Source: Forficula auricularia (lineage: Eukaryota > Arthropoda > Insecta > Dermaptera > Forficulidae). Taken from it: DNA of 64,000 nt. The stretch covers positions 850,474 to 914,473 of the forward strand of contig JALMQS010000085.1 of NCBI GenBank assembly GCA_024734495.1, in the 5' to 3' direction. Positions 49,101 through 56,699 of this stretch are shown here, piece by piece. Under the pieces are notes generated by a model. It ran no database searches. It was not told where the DNA came from and saw only the letters and a program-made list of their open reading frames with translations. The translations under genes and the position numbers were made by a program. The number at the start of each line of letters is the position of its first letter. Position 1 is the first letter of the stretch.

Positions 49101-50134
49101 TCAGATAAAAACTTAAACTAGTGCTGAAATTGGTTTCAAAATAAGTATTATTGAAAAAGTCTAGAATTAATTAAATCTACAGTGAAACCCATCAAATCCG
49201 AACTAATTGGGGCTGTAGCCTGTTCGGATTTCATTTTGTTCGGATTAGACGAAAAGTTTTTAATTAAGTGAACTGTGTTGATTAATGTTTTGATTTTAAA
49301 TTATGGCATGCAAGCGAAAACACAGTTCTTGTACCGTAAAACAAAAACTGAAAGCTTTAAAGCTGTACGCTGGGGAAAGTTTTACAAAGTTGACTGGCGA
49401 GTTTGGTGTTGGTAAAACAACAATCAGTGACTGAAAAAAAATCGTGTCAAAATTGAAGAGTTTTGCAATGTGACAAGTGATAAAACCTTAAAAGAACGCC
49501 ATCACGTAACATTTTCCGTAAATGAAAAAATTGATTAATCAGTTTTTTTGTGTCTAATTTTAATTTGTCAAAAAAAATAACTCGTTCGGATTTACGGAGT
49601 TTCACTGAATGTTGATCTGGTAATGAGAGTTGAGATTATAAGGCCTCCTGGAGAAACAGTTGGTGACTTCTCTTATAAATAAAAATCCCTTTTCTATAAG
49701 TCAAAAATAAAACAAATCTATTTTCGACTTATAGAAAAGGGATTTTTATTTATCAGAGAAGTCACCAACTGTTTCCCCAGGAGGCCTTATAATCTCAACT
49801 CTCATCACCAGATCAACATAAATTACGGCCAAAGCCAAGTACCACGTACTGAATATAAAATAAATATAATTAATTGAAATTATTCCTATTTATTTAATTT
49901 TTTTACTTTAATAAATGTGTTGTGATTTTATTAATTTTTCATTTTTTGTTTCAGGGTAAAATCGCTTGGTATTTTCCAACTTGCGTTACTGCCTTATTAC
50001 TTTGGGCCGCATGTATATTATCCCTCTTACTTCCAGAGACAAACGGTAGAAAACCGCCCGATTCTTATGAAGAGATGATGCAGGGTGACCAATTTGTATC
50101 TCTTAAAAATGTGTTTAGGTGTCGCAGTAAATGA
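33913..50134 (+). CDS. SLC22-family organic ion transporter, copy A (ten exons)
   Basis: Plasma-membrane transporter of the major facilitator superfamily. The predicted product is ~575 aa, the usual SLC22 length, with 12 membrane segments, an extracellular loop between TM1 and TM2 bearing cysteines and two N-glycosylation sequons (NTT, NIT), and the family signatures EEWNLVC, GFVADKYGR, SESPRW and ELFPTEARS. Exons: 33913-34166, 35175-35358, 35597-35700, 36917-37071, 39239-39407, 39494-39644, 42064-42257, 44209-44360, 46672-46857, 49955-50134. Phases agree up to exon 9. At exon 9/10, canonical joining adds one base and gives a stop. The ATG follows tatttcctcag, an acceptor-like tract, so an upstream 5' UTR exon is likely. 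Where cation transporters have Asp and anion transporters Arg in TM11, this protein has His, so the substrate class cannot be called. A tandem paralogue lies downstream. Confidence 0.85.
34167..35174. other. SLC22-A intron 1 with a GC-rich fold-back insertion
   Basis: 34170-34570 aligns with intron 1 of copy B. From about 34573 to 35070 lies a GC-rich insertion with three related arms: gagtccagagagcatgtata (forward), its mirror at about 34800-34850, and another forward arm at about 34985-35050 (gcccagagggcatttatagg). Copy B lacks it. G-runs occur at 34589-34600. Confidence 0.6.
35175..35358 (+). CDS. SLC22-A exon 2
   Basis: Encodes the rest of the TM1-TM2 extracellular loop: SASKGTCEYYDLDYNTL, a charged stretch, KACSETEVVYVG and the TANITG sequon, ending in VIEE. 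Acceptor tttctttttag|T, donor gag|gtgagt. 14 of 61 codons differ in amino acid from the paralogous exon at 60137-60320, far more than in later exons. Confidence 0.85.
35597..35700 (+). CDS. SLC22-A exon 3
   Basis: Encodes WNLVCGKSMMKAW, TM2 and GAFLFGFVAD, which with exon 4 completes the MFS loop 2-3 signature G-F-V-A-D-K-Y-G-R. Acceptor ttctttag|TGG, donor gacaa|gtaagt, phase 2. Confidence 0.9.
35701..36916. other. SLC22-A intron 3 with palindromic insertion
   Basis: Aligns with copy B intron 3 (61854-62713) except for the palindrome at 36037-36395, which copy B lacks. The intron ends in a (ttta)n tract before ttttag. Confidence 0.8.
36037..36350. repeat. Near-perfect palindrome inserted in intron 3
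   Basis: Two ~145-bp arms, nearly identical, face each other around agaaaacagtgtgttttt (about 36183-36201). The outer ends are cacaggaattattt / aaataattcctgtg. The 12-bp direct repeat ttaaaatcttta occurs at 36025-36036 and 36396-36407, the second 45 bp beyond the right arm. Each arm contains CTGATGA...GAAA (36213-36237 plus; 36150-36173 minus). Copy B has only one copy of the flank here. Confidence 0.85.
36917..37071 (+). CDS. SLC22-A exon 4
   Basis: Encodes YGRLLTIQFSIIMYF, TM3 and TM4 (...YYFFCFCRVMLGMAGSGTFN). Acceptor atttttag|A, donor tctct|gtaaga, phase 1. One amino acid (Y to F) differs from copy B. Confidence 0.9.
37239..37827. mobile_element. ~590-bp nonautonomous DNA element in intron 4
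   Basis: Terminal inverted repeats: agcggacaacgaaaaaaatg plus tgaggt at the left and acctcacatttttttcgttg plus tccgct at the right, with the interior sharing no arm homology. TIR elements of this kind are DNA transposon derivatives. Copy B lacks it. Superfamily not assigned and no ORF. Confidence 0.6.
38320..38907. mobile_element. Rearranged mariner derivative
   Basis: Ends tacgaggtatgtttctaaa and the near-mirror tttagaaacatgcctcgta, each next to a TA. The left part encodes, on the minus strand, WFRTFKDGRTNVHDEERSG and VRENRRFTIS (N-terminal helix-turn-helix region). The right part encodes, on the plus strand, FPLMPRSVLYAIVTE, a stop, LNYRKL, then DFFEEGIQKLVERYNKCLN (C-terminus). Both outer ends therefore carry 3'-end sequence in opposite orientations: a head-to-head chimera of two deleted copies. 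No functional transposase. Confidence 0.8.
38410..38625 (-). pseudogene. Mariner transposase N-terminal fragment
   Basis: Reads MIHKWFRTFKDGRTNVHDEE, RSGRPSVITEDLVDKV and RRFTIS...GVLYAIVTE, then runs into the element end. Corresponds to the paired helix-turn-helix DNA-binding part only; no catalytic D residues. Confidence 0.75.
39239..39407 (+). CDS. SLC22-A exon 5
   Basis: Encodes METCDTKYRSLLGVLYNIPY, TM5 and TM6 through MYTMVFAL. The block E...KYR...G is the cytoplasmic TM4-TM5 signature of the family. Acceptor cttttag|TG, donor gtt|gtaagt, phase 2. Confidence 0.9.
39494..39644 (+). CDS. SLC22-A exon 6
   Basis: Encodes FFLSESPRWAIQRG, the conserved end of TM6, then the start of the cytosolic loop with CCTPVPEITKNRIKEAPK. 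Copy B has FLPESPRW here; copy A has Ser in place of the usual Pro. Acceptor ttttttttag|T, donor aaag|gtttgt, phase 0. Confidence 0.9.
40094..41134 (+). pseudogene. Non-LTR reverse transcriptase, truncated at the N-terminus
   Basis: Open for about 346 codons to the stop at 41132-41134. Visible in order: LAKLPAFGFTPTLHKWIESF, STNSGVPQGSVISSTLFLIY, the catalytic THCYADDSTLHG, LNKWGSQNLVNFNSNKT, LGVSVASDLSWNEHI, IYKAQIRPCLEYGSHLW, AIQKRAVRLI and the C-terminal NWNSLPASMF...FKTRVHRHL. This is RT palm block C onward plus thumb and the usual C-terminal segment. The N-terminal RT blocks and the endonuclease are missing. The surviving frame is intact, so insertion was probably recent. Family knowledge suggests a Jockey/CR1-like group; not certain. 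Confidence 0.85.
40094..41248 (+). mobile_element. 5'-truncated LINE with A-tail
   Basis: Reverse-transcriptase half of a non-LTR retrotransposon ending in an A-run at 41229-41248. The 10-bp phrase aaaagagctt lies at 40084-40093 and again at the end of the A-run (41245-41254), a plausible target duplication. 5' truncation, an A-tail and a target duplication are the marks of target-primed insertion. The last ~50 bp before the A-run resemble the tail of the SINE at 12660-13016. Confidence 0.85.
42064..42257 (+). CDS. SLC22-A exon 7
   Basis: Encodes the rest of the cytosolic loop (VRAPKVRGPELPLKERL) and TM7 (LLFRLLICWLMWPAAAFTYY) ending NLGVD. Acceptor ttttag|GTT, donor gattt|gtaagt, phase 2. 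Confidence 0.9.
42974..43891 (-). mobile_element. Mariner element, minus strand, internally deleted
   Basis: The ends aggtgtacaaat and atttgtacacct form TIRs, with TA at 42972-42973 and 43892-43893. The length of 918 bp indicates a deletion of about 350-400 bp. It is a different mariner lineage from the one at 22518. Confidence 0.85.
43050..43725 (-). pseudogene. Mariner transposase relic
   Basis: Minus strand, with several frameshifts and stops. N-terminal region: KHHLRELLIYFFNLKKSA, REWFQKFK, EDKECSGRPKVY. Then TQQAIALRLKSLGMIQKQGN and WVPFELTQRNFERRF, and, after a deletion that removes the first catalytic blocks, VKTYLETLNREVLPHPLYSP with GIAPSDFHLFRS (the last catalytic D region) and SWIASKD near the C-terminus. 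Not functional. Confidence 0.85.
44209..44360 (+). CDS. SLC22-A exon 8
   Basis: Encodes YTYIMLSAIPEAIAYVF (TM8), IQYIGRRLTT (the second MFS cytosolic loop G-R-R) and TM9 (ILFLICGSTLFCIVF). Acceptor gtttctag|G, donor caag|gtaatt, phase 1. Confidence 0.9.
44981..45206 (-). mobile_element. tRNA-derived SINE, minus strand
   Basis: On the minus strand the head reads gggttagctgagccggctaa (box A-like), and ~50 nt further gtgttcgatcctggcc (box B). A short body then ends in aataaataaataaaaaaa (44981-45003 on the plus strand). The tail is unlike that of the 12660 SINE, so it is a separate family. Not a functional tRNA. Confidence 0.65.
46170..46591. mobile_element. Tigger/pogo-like MITE
   Basis: 422 bp with TIRs cagtgaaacccctcaaatcc and ggggttcgtatttgaagggt plus ttcactg, flanked by TA on both sides (46168-46169, 46592-46593). 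The same TIR is carried by 49180-49607, which has a CENP-B-like coding remnant. No ORF here. Confidence 0.85.
46672..46857 (+). CDS. SLC22-A exon 9
   Basis: Encodes TM10 (VVILILSMIARLCAAGVYGV), then YTSELFPTEARSTAIG (the TM10-TM11 signature) and TM11 up to VVDEL plus one base. His occupies the charge-selectivity position of TM11 (FSHLSG). Donor gaattgg|gtaaat, phase 1. This phase does not fit the next exon's acceptor. Confidence 0.85.
46909..47513. repeat. ~600-bp fold-back element in intron 9
   Basis: aaatgaatacaattctttat near the left end mirrors the right end (ataaagaactgtattcattt), and ccttgatcaatgaaaaaatt faces aatttttttcattgatcaa nearer the centre (about 47330 and 47420). Arms are diverged. 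No ORF. Confidence 0.6.
47832..48600. repeat. Palindromic MITE split by a Harbinger-like element
   Basis: The outer arms (47832-47922 and 48487-48600) are inverted copies: ggtcacaataatataagatt on the left and its mirror on the right, plus gcatgtcagagggcttcctg with its mirror. Without the insert it would be a ~205-bp hairpin. Confidence 0.75.
47923..48486. mobile_element. PIF/Harbinger-like nonautonomous element
   Basis: TIRs aggccgctttacacgag and ctcgtgtgcaccagcca, flanked by TTA on both sides (47920-47922, 48487-48489). The 3-bp TWA duplication is the Harbinger signature. It contains a 40-codon remnant (about 48208-48330) with KFQKWTQGQIEIVIDAFKDE, like the start of the MADF/Myb-like accessory protein of such elements; that match is by pattern only. 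Confidence 0.7.
49180..49607 (+). mobile_element. Tigger/pogo-like element with CENP-B-type remnant
   Basis: TIRs cagtgaaacccatcaaatcc and ggatttacggagtttcactg. TA precedes the left end; the right flank has lost its TA. The 428-bp element keeps 43 codons of the transposase N-terminus. Confidence 0.8.
49304..49435 (+). pseudogene. CENP-B/Tigger-type helix-turn-helix remnant
   Basis: Starts ATGGCATGCAAGCG and reads MACKRKHSSCTVKQKLKALK, LYAGESFTKLTGEFGVG and KTTISD, then a stop. It matches the N-terminal psq-like helix-turn-helix of pogo-clade transposases (K-x-K-L-x-x-L/I ... G-x-x...A/G...GV...T). The DDE domain is absent. Confidence 0.75.
49610..49818. repeat. 209-bp palindrome abutting the Tigger-like element
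   Basis: Arms of ~95 bp, almost identical: gttgatctggtaatgagagt at the left and actctcatcaccagatcaac at the right, with the centre near 49713. It starts 3 bp after the right TIR of the Tigger-like element. Confidence 0.8.
49955..50134 (+). CDS. SLC22-A exon 10 (last)
   Basis: Encodes GKIAWYFPTCVTALLLWAAC (TM12), LSLLLPETNGRKPPDSYEEM and a short cytosolic tail ending FRCRSK and a TGA. LLPETNG is the conserved end of TM12. Acceptor tgtttcag|GGT. To stay in frame with exon 9 one of the two G of the acceptor should be intronic. An alternative acceptor, cttacttccag at 50036, would keep the frame but delete TM12. Confidence 0.8.
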   Translation, partial: GKIAWYFPTCVTALLLWAACILSLLLPETNGRKPPDSYEEMMQGDQFVSLKNVFRCRSK

Positions 50135-50182
50135 AACAAACTAAAAAACAAAAAAATACATTTTCAATCTTAGCTGAATGGA

Positions 50183-50188
50183 AATAAA
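50183..50188 (+). terminator. Polyadenylation signal of SLC22-A
   Basis: AATAAA about 50 bases after the stop codon, followed by an A-rich stretch. Other AATAAA hexamers follow downstream, so the site actually used is not certain. Confidence 0.4.
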
Positions 50189-50918
50189 AATTGTCAAAAA
50201 AAAATCAGTATTTTATTCAACGTAAAAATATTGTTTTTATATTTAATTTTTTATTTTTGCTCTAAAATTAAGTTTTATTAATCGAACAAGAATATGATTC
50301 TTTTTTATCATTCACTTAGACTTATTAATTTCGAATTCATCATTTATCATATGCATTTCTTAACTTAAATGGAAAATGTAAAGACTGAATAGCGTTTCAT
50401 GCATTGTTTTCTTTTTGTCGTTTTTTTATTATATACGAATATATTTCAGTTAATCGATATAATTTTAATTTACGAATAAATTTAATACAAACACTTATTT
50501 TAAAGTCCTAGTCTAAGGGAAATTTTCTCGATCAAATATGTATATTACGGAAATAAATTAATAAAAATATTTTTTTTTTATCTGTAATAAAGGAATAAGC
50601 TTTTTATAATGTTTCTTTTAACTCGAAAAATATATTATTTGATAGAAAATAAAATACAAATTGTTTTCTTTATCATAGAATAAAAGATTTTATTTCCTTT
50701 CCTAATATTATAATCCTTTCTATCTTACCAGTGTTTCATAGAAATATTTCCAGGATGCGAGAAGATAGTAGGGATAAACGAGATGGCCAATACGTTTGTT
50801 CGATTAGTTTACAATTTAATCGAGAAAAGGTGTTGCATGCATATAAATTGTGTGTTTCCCACAAATGAATCTTCAGATATTGATTTTTGTCTCGTCCGAT
50901 CAAAAAAAAATTTGAAAG
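50189..50918. other. No gene recognised
   Basis: 3' flank of SLC22-A, AT-rich. Confidence 0.5.
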
Positions 50919-50926
50919 ATGTTGAC

Positions 50927-52337
50927 CAGGGCCGGATTTAAGAGTATGCCGCTTATAGGCTAAAGTCCATTTGCCGCCCCCTCTATAGTTCATATTTGCT
51001 TAATACATTTGTTTTATACTACAAAAGGATAGAGTTCATTGGTGTTTTCATCTTTTTTAAACATTAAGGTAGTTCTTTCATAAATGCAAAAATTCAAGAA
51101 GTCTTTGAAACTTGGAAAATAAGTAATTAAAAGCATAATACACATACTATTAAAATTTGAAGACGATTTACCACACCAAACATGAAATAATTGCAATTAC
51201 AAATGACATTATTTATAGGGAAATTATTTATAGGGAAAGGGTGGGGATATGATCATTATTTTATTTTTTTTCATTGAAAGACTGTCACCATCTTGATGAA
51301 AAACTAAAATTTGCTTGAATAATATATTCGGAGTATCTTATAAAAAATTAAAATTCAATTCAATCATAGATTTGATAAAAAAAAAAAAAAAACATTTGGG
51401 CGATTATTTTTAGTGGAGGGGATATAAACACAATGGCTTGGAAACGATCCGGCAAGTATGTGTGTATCCATATAGAGATTTCGTAGTGTGAGTGGACAGT
51501 CACGTTAAAAAAACATAACCTAAAATTTTAGTTCCGTTCATATTTATAGAGTGGTTACGAGGCTAAAACTTTTTGTATGGATTGTCGCGAAAGAACCTCC
51601 TTAAGTTCATTTAGTTTAGATAAAACTACAATTTTAATGTTTTATATAATAAATTAAATAATTAAATTTGTAATCTATTTGTTTGTGTTTTTAATTTTTA
51701 AGATTCATTAAAATTATTATCATTTCCGTCCATAATTTAGTTTATAATTTGAAAGTTTATATTGGGAAAATAAGGACAAGTTTTTTATGTGTGACTTTTT
51801 TATTTATGGATAAATAAAAAAGTCACACATAAAAAACTTGTCCTTATTTTCCCAATATAAACTTTCAAATTATATTCATTAAAATATTAAATGAGTTTCG
51901 AACTTCATTAATTAATTTGTTCTTGGAGAAAAGTGATCACTATTTTAAACATATTTTTATATTTTAATGCTAATGACTCTTTTGTGTAATTGAAAAACTG
52001 TGTTCAATTTGAATTAAGTTGTCCTACACGGTGAAATGAAATTACACAAAATGTAGTTACTTACTGGTTTATTAGTTGAAAAATATACAAACTTCTCTAA
52101 AACAACTCACCCCTCGTAATCTTCATGTTCAAATTTACCATACAGTGTTTTTGTTGTATTTGCCTCAATACAAAGTAATGAAAGTGAGTTTAACCATATT
52201 TCAGAAATACTACGGAAAATATTATTAACGTCTGAAATACTTCATTTTAACTTTTGAATAAATTGCCAAACTGCCGCTACTGAAAATTTGCTGCTCTAGG
52301 CTGCAGCCTACTTAGCCTATTTAGAAATACGGCTCTG
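50927..52337. mobile_element. hAT-type nonautonomous element with internal palindrome
   Basis: Begins cagggccggatttaagag with gccgcc repeats just inside (50948-50980) and ends ctatttagaaatacggctctg. Flanks atgttgac (50919-50926) and atgtggac (52338-52345) match at 7 of 8 positions, the hAT duplication length. The 1411-bp body has no transposase. It contains the perfect palindrome at 51744-51873. Confidence 0.75.
51744..51873. repeat. Perfect palindrome, 63-bp arms and TGGA loop
   Basis: 51744-51806 is the exact reverse complement of 51811-51873, with only TGGA between. The 12-bp phrase attcattaaaat occurs at 51703-51714 and directly after the right arm (51874-51885). Arms without a single mismatch imply a recent origin or active correction. 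Confidence 0.9.
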
Positions 52338-52345
52338 ATGTGGAC

Positions 52346-52913
52346 GGTTCTATGAATGGCCAGGGAATCGAGTGACCTAGTTAACGCAAGATCCTCCTAT
52401 TACTCTGATAAGCACGCATTTGAAGTGCGTCCACTGAGGCGAGAAAATACTTCATAGATATGAGCCAATCAGGGTCCTGTCGTACTATGATACAAGTTTA
52501 TATGCGGTGTTAGTGTAATTCTTTGGCATGATATTTTATTTGAAATAAATATTAAGTTCATAGAATAGGATAACTAATAGATCATTTAAATCCTATTAAA
52601 CAGGTTATATTGTATATTTTATTTTGATGCCTTATTTCCTTATCAGAAAACATATAAAAAGTGAAAAGTTATAGACAATCTGGTTATGATTTGATAGTTG
52701 ATATCTTTAATTTAAACTAGTTTATATTTTCAAAACAAAAATAGTTTTGTTATATCAAAATGTCGTATGTAAAAATTACCAAAAAAATGTTATTGAAGAA
52801 AAACACTTGTATTTGTTAGCTATATCTGCTCTCAAATTGTTGTTAATTATCAGGTGATAGAACTCAAGTTACAGATTAAAAACAAAACAAACTATTTAGG
52901 GTTAATATATACA
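52346..52913. other. No gene recognised
   Basis: AT-rich noncoding sequence. Confidence 0.5.
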
Positions 52914-53045
52914 GGGTGTTTCAGGAGGAATAGTAAATATTTTATGACGTGGTAGTATAGACGAATTGCAATAAAAAATGCCATATAACACGTGCCCAAT
53001 TTTTATTGAGTACAGAGATACAGCTGTTAGTTTGTAACCCAATAT
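52914..53045 (+). repeat. acagggtgtttc repeat, inverted relative of 7660-7805
   Basis: Starts tacagggtgtttcaggagga and runs through gagtacagagatacagctgt. About 200 bp further (to about 53240) is GC-richer and may belong to the same element. Family not identified. Confidence 0.55.
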
Positions 53046-54165
53046 CGGCATACTCAGCATGTGTAAATACTTGCGAAATGTTTACACGCTACAGTGTAGT
53101 AGACTTGGCCAAGAAATCACAAAGAAAACTTCAATGTAAACTAAAGCACAACTTCACAATTTGAACATCAACACTCTACTGCTGACATTCGATAAATACG
53201 CCCATAGCAACCCATTGAAACCGGTGTACCAAGGCACGAAACGAAAATGCACATTTTGATATAACAACGACTATATTTTCTGCATTTTTTTAAAAACAAT
53301 ATAAGATTATTTTAAAGAATAAACATTAAAGGGACAGCATTTCGAACACTTGCATCATACTGAGAAAATCTCTTCGATACAAAGACAAATTTGTGTCTTG
53401 TATAAAGTAAGAAGCTGAGTGGTTGAGGGGCATAGAAAATCATTCTGACCTGGAGAGAAAGCCAATCAATCTTATATATAGAATCTTTTGATAGAGAAGT
53501 AATGTAAAGGTGCCAATCATTGACCATGTTGACCATTAAAAAAAAAATTAAATACGATTCTTATCGATCATTATCTTTTGAAAAACTGTATATTTTATCT
53601 TGAGCTATTATATCTACTGTCATGCTTTGAAATAAGCAGATTTTTAATGAGGGGTATTAATGGTGGATGAATGTCTGAATACTGGTGAATAATTTGGCTT
53701 GATCTTTATATTTCCTCAAGAGTTTTGTTAAGAATAACTCTATATATACTTAATGCCAAATTTTCCATAAATAAATTAGATATTTTTGACTTAAATTTTC
53801 ATTTTGTACACGCTTATAGTGTTAGGTAGGTATTTGTTAAAATCATTGCATTAATTTGTGAAATAATAACCTTGAATTGAGGAATATTAGCGTGATCAAA
53901 ACTCACTATTTGCGGGCTTCTAAACGATGATTAGGATGGTCGATTACTGGTATAACGTTTTTTTTTATTATTATTTATATGGTGTTTTGGTGGATGACCA
54001 CAGTCAACAATTGACACAATAAGGGTCAAATTTTAGAAAAAGAGGCTCATTTTTTTAGTTTAAAATTAAAATTTTTATTTATTGCTATAGAGAGAACAAA
54101 TTGTGATTAGATTACCTTCAAGGACTTATGGTCAACTACTAAAACAAAACAAAGTCATCTAATAC
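53046..54165. other. No gene recognised
   Basis: Short frames only (for example minus 53312-53536), with no motif. Confidence 0.5.
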
Positions 54166-54166
54166 A

Positions 54167-54209
54167 GTGGTCTAGAAAGTGGGGTGCGCGTATCCCAGGG
54201 GATATGTAA
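54167..54209 (+). mobile_element. hAT-type terminus
   Basis: cagtggtctagaaagtgggg plus tgcgcgtatcccagggg has the form of a hAT terminus (CAGTGGTTCCCAAAGTGGGGTG). No matching right end was located; it abuts the tandem repeat below. Confidence 0.45.
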
Positions 54210-54945
54210 GTCAATACATGGCTGTACGCCATAATTCGGAATTATCTAACTTTAGATGGAAGACAACATTCAACATTGTATTTTTGAAGATTTATCAATC
54301 TATGCATTGTAACATGGAGGACTTGTTTCCATCTAGAAGTCCGGAGCAAAAAAATTCAAATTCTAAGTACCAAGTTAGTTCGTAAATATAAAAACAAACT
54401 TTCTATGAGCTTGTGTTTCTTTTATTCGAGATTATCTGAATATAAATCATCGAAATGATTTTTTTTCTACAAAGAGAAACAAAGAGGTTGTCCTCTGCTT
54501 GATGCAAATAAACATATACACATATATATCAAGATGCTATATCTGTATATATATTATTTATTTGTTTGAGACTATAGTGTCAATACATGGCTGTACGCCA
54601 TAATTCGGAATTATCTAACTTTAGATGGAAGACAACATTCAACATTGTATTTTTGAAGATTTATCAATCTATGCATTGTAACATGGAGGACTTGTTTCCA
54701 TCTAGAAGTCTCGATAGCAAAAAATTCAAATTCTAAGTACTGGGGTTAGTTCGTAAATATAAAAACAAACTTTCTATGAGCTTGTGTTTCTTTTTTATTC
54801 GAGATTATCTGAATATAAATCATCGAAATGATTTTTTTTCTACAAAGAGAAACAAAGAGGTTGTCTTTCAGCTGCAAATAAATATATACACATATATATC
54901 AAGATGCTATATCTGTATATATATATTAATTTATTTGAGACTATA
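54210..54945. repeat. 369-bp unit duplicated in tandem
   Basis: 54210-54578 and 54579-54945 are direct copies, both opening gtcaatacatggctgtacgc and ending in the tatatatcaagatgctatat block. They differ mainly by small indels. The next ~450 bp (54950-55400) holds three further partial copies of the tail in the opposite orientation (acagatatatcatcttga). Confidence 0.85.
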
Positions 54946-55400
54946 GTTCCAAAATAAATAAATAATATATATACAGATATATCATCTTGATATATATGTA
55001 TATGTTTATTTGCATCAAGCAAGTAGAGACAACTCTTCGTTTTCGGTATATCATATGGATATTGACTTGATGAAAAAAACATTTATAATTGAAGAAAGAT
55101 TTATGATGAATATCTTGTCTTCGAAACTATAGACTATAGTCTCAAACAACAATGATATATACAGATATATCATCTTGAGAATATGTGTATATGTTTATTT
55201 GCATCAAGCAGAGACAACCTCTTTGTTTCTTATATCATATGGACATTAATCATGAAAACATTTATAATTGAAGAAAAGACTGATGATGAAGACCAAATGA
55301 ACTCATAGTCCAAACAAATAAATAATATATATACAGATATATCATCTTGATATATATGTATATATGTTATTTGCATCAAGCAGAGGACAATCCTTTACTT
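54946..55400. repeat. Three inverted partial copies of the tail of the 369-bp unit
   Basis: Blocks at about 54960, 55155 and 55330 each read atatacagatatatcatctt, then tatgtttatttgcatcaagc, then agagacaac. With 54490-54540 and 54880-54925 they make an array of five related segments in two orientations. Confidence 0.65.
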
Positions 55401-56180
55401 TCGTAATCAACAACTGGTTACTTCTAAAAAAACAAAACTCTTCAATTTTTTTTTAAGTTTGAGATAATTCTAAATATAGTTTAGTCCAACTTGGATAAAC
55501 AAAAAATACGAACCTCGGAGACTAGTTATTATGAATGAAATTTAAAAATTCAAAATCGAATGTTTAGCGATGAATATATATAAAATTCCACCATTAGAAA
55601 ATCGTGAACTTGATTTGAAAAAACAACTTTTCGGTGACCGAAAACCTCGAAATTTTCGGACTTTTTCCAGTTTTTGGCTCGAAAATTGGTCCATATTTTT
55701 AAATAACCGTTCTATAGTAAATTAAAGAGGACAAAAATTTTGCGTCGATTAAAAAAAAAATAGAAGACGAATCGAGAACGATTTTTTAGTGGTGATCCGA
55801 AAAACAGCCACTCGGTCCACTTTTTGAATATCCCAAACTCTCACTTTTTTTCATTTTTTCCTATTTGACAATGAAGGAGTAATGTTTGACAAGGCCACTT
55901 TTATTAAACCTTTGATTAACTTTGCTACAATTTAAACAAAGTTTTTTATTTTTATTGAATAACAGAACCTTGCCAAATATTGAACTCAAAAATCCACTTT
56001 TCTTCATAAAATGGAAATCAATTATCCTAAAAACTGGATTCATCTAGTCTTTTAGAAATTTGTTGATTTTGAACGCCATTTAGACCACTTTTTGTTAAAA
56101 CTATTAGATTTATAGATATTCAGCATTTTCCATGACAGAAAATGATCAATTTTTTTCAAAAAATCGCAGTATAATTTCAA
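55401..56180 (-). repeat. Inverted relative of 18265-19075
   Basis: The block around aaacctcgaaattttcggac and aaagaggacaaaaattttgc (55645-55745) mirrors 18790-18900. Further matches run to about 56160. The minus frame at 55861-56043 lies in this repeat and is not a gene. Confidence 0.55.
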
Positions 56181-56460
56181 TTAGCCAAATTCAATATTTA
56201 GCAGACACTTTTATAATATAGAGATGAAACATATGTAGAATTAATAATTCAATGCAAATTCACACTCACCACTTATTGGCAACCCTTATATTCCTACTAA
56301 CAACTAACAATAACATATTTTTCAGAGTGGTTGTTCACTGCTAGTATGTATTGTTAGTTGATATTCGCCGGTATTCCGACTAGTTTCAAAAGAGGGTCTA
56401 AAAGTAATAAACATATTAAAATTTGGTTTTATATAACAAAATTTAGAAAAGCTTCAAAAA
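56181..56460. other. No gene recognised; junction of the SLC22 duplication
   Basis: Unique to this side. Homology with copy A begins at about 56461 (gaaaaacataggtgatgagt), so the duplication breakpoint lies here. Confidence 0.5.
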
Positions 56461-56699
56461 ACAGAAAAACATAGGTGATGAGTGAAGGGATTAGAGATAA
56501 GTGAGGTCTTCAAAATTTGAAAAAATAGGTCTTATGTCGGCCATGTGGTTATGGATGTTTATTAAATTTAGCTACGAATACTCACATAAATGTATATCTA
56601 CCCTTTGCTTTATTTTAGTGTTTATTTATAATAATATATACATTTTACTTTTTATTTAATGAATTTAATATTTATTTCAAATAGTGCTATTAAGAGAAC

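Larger units (their letters stand above)
46858..49954. other. SLC22-A intron 9
   Basis: 3.1 kb. Contains a fold-back at about 46909-47513, a Harbinger-in-palindrome nest (47832-48600), a Tigger-like element (49180-49607) and a 209-bp palindrome (49610-49818). About 48663-48720 has gggtcgcgaccacgg, a hAT-end-like fragment. Confidence 0.7.

Noticed and set aside
53312..53536. 74-codon minus-strand frame
   Set aside because: Isolated, low similarity to anything recognisable, no supporting context.
54210..55400. CRISPR-like array
   Set aside because: Repeats are long, irregular, in both orientations and without unique spacers, in a eukaryotic genome.
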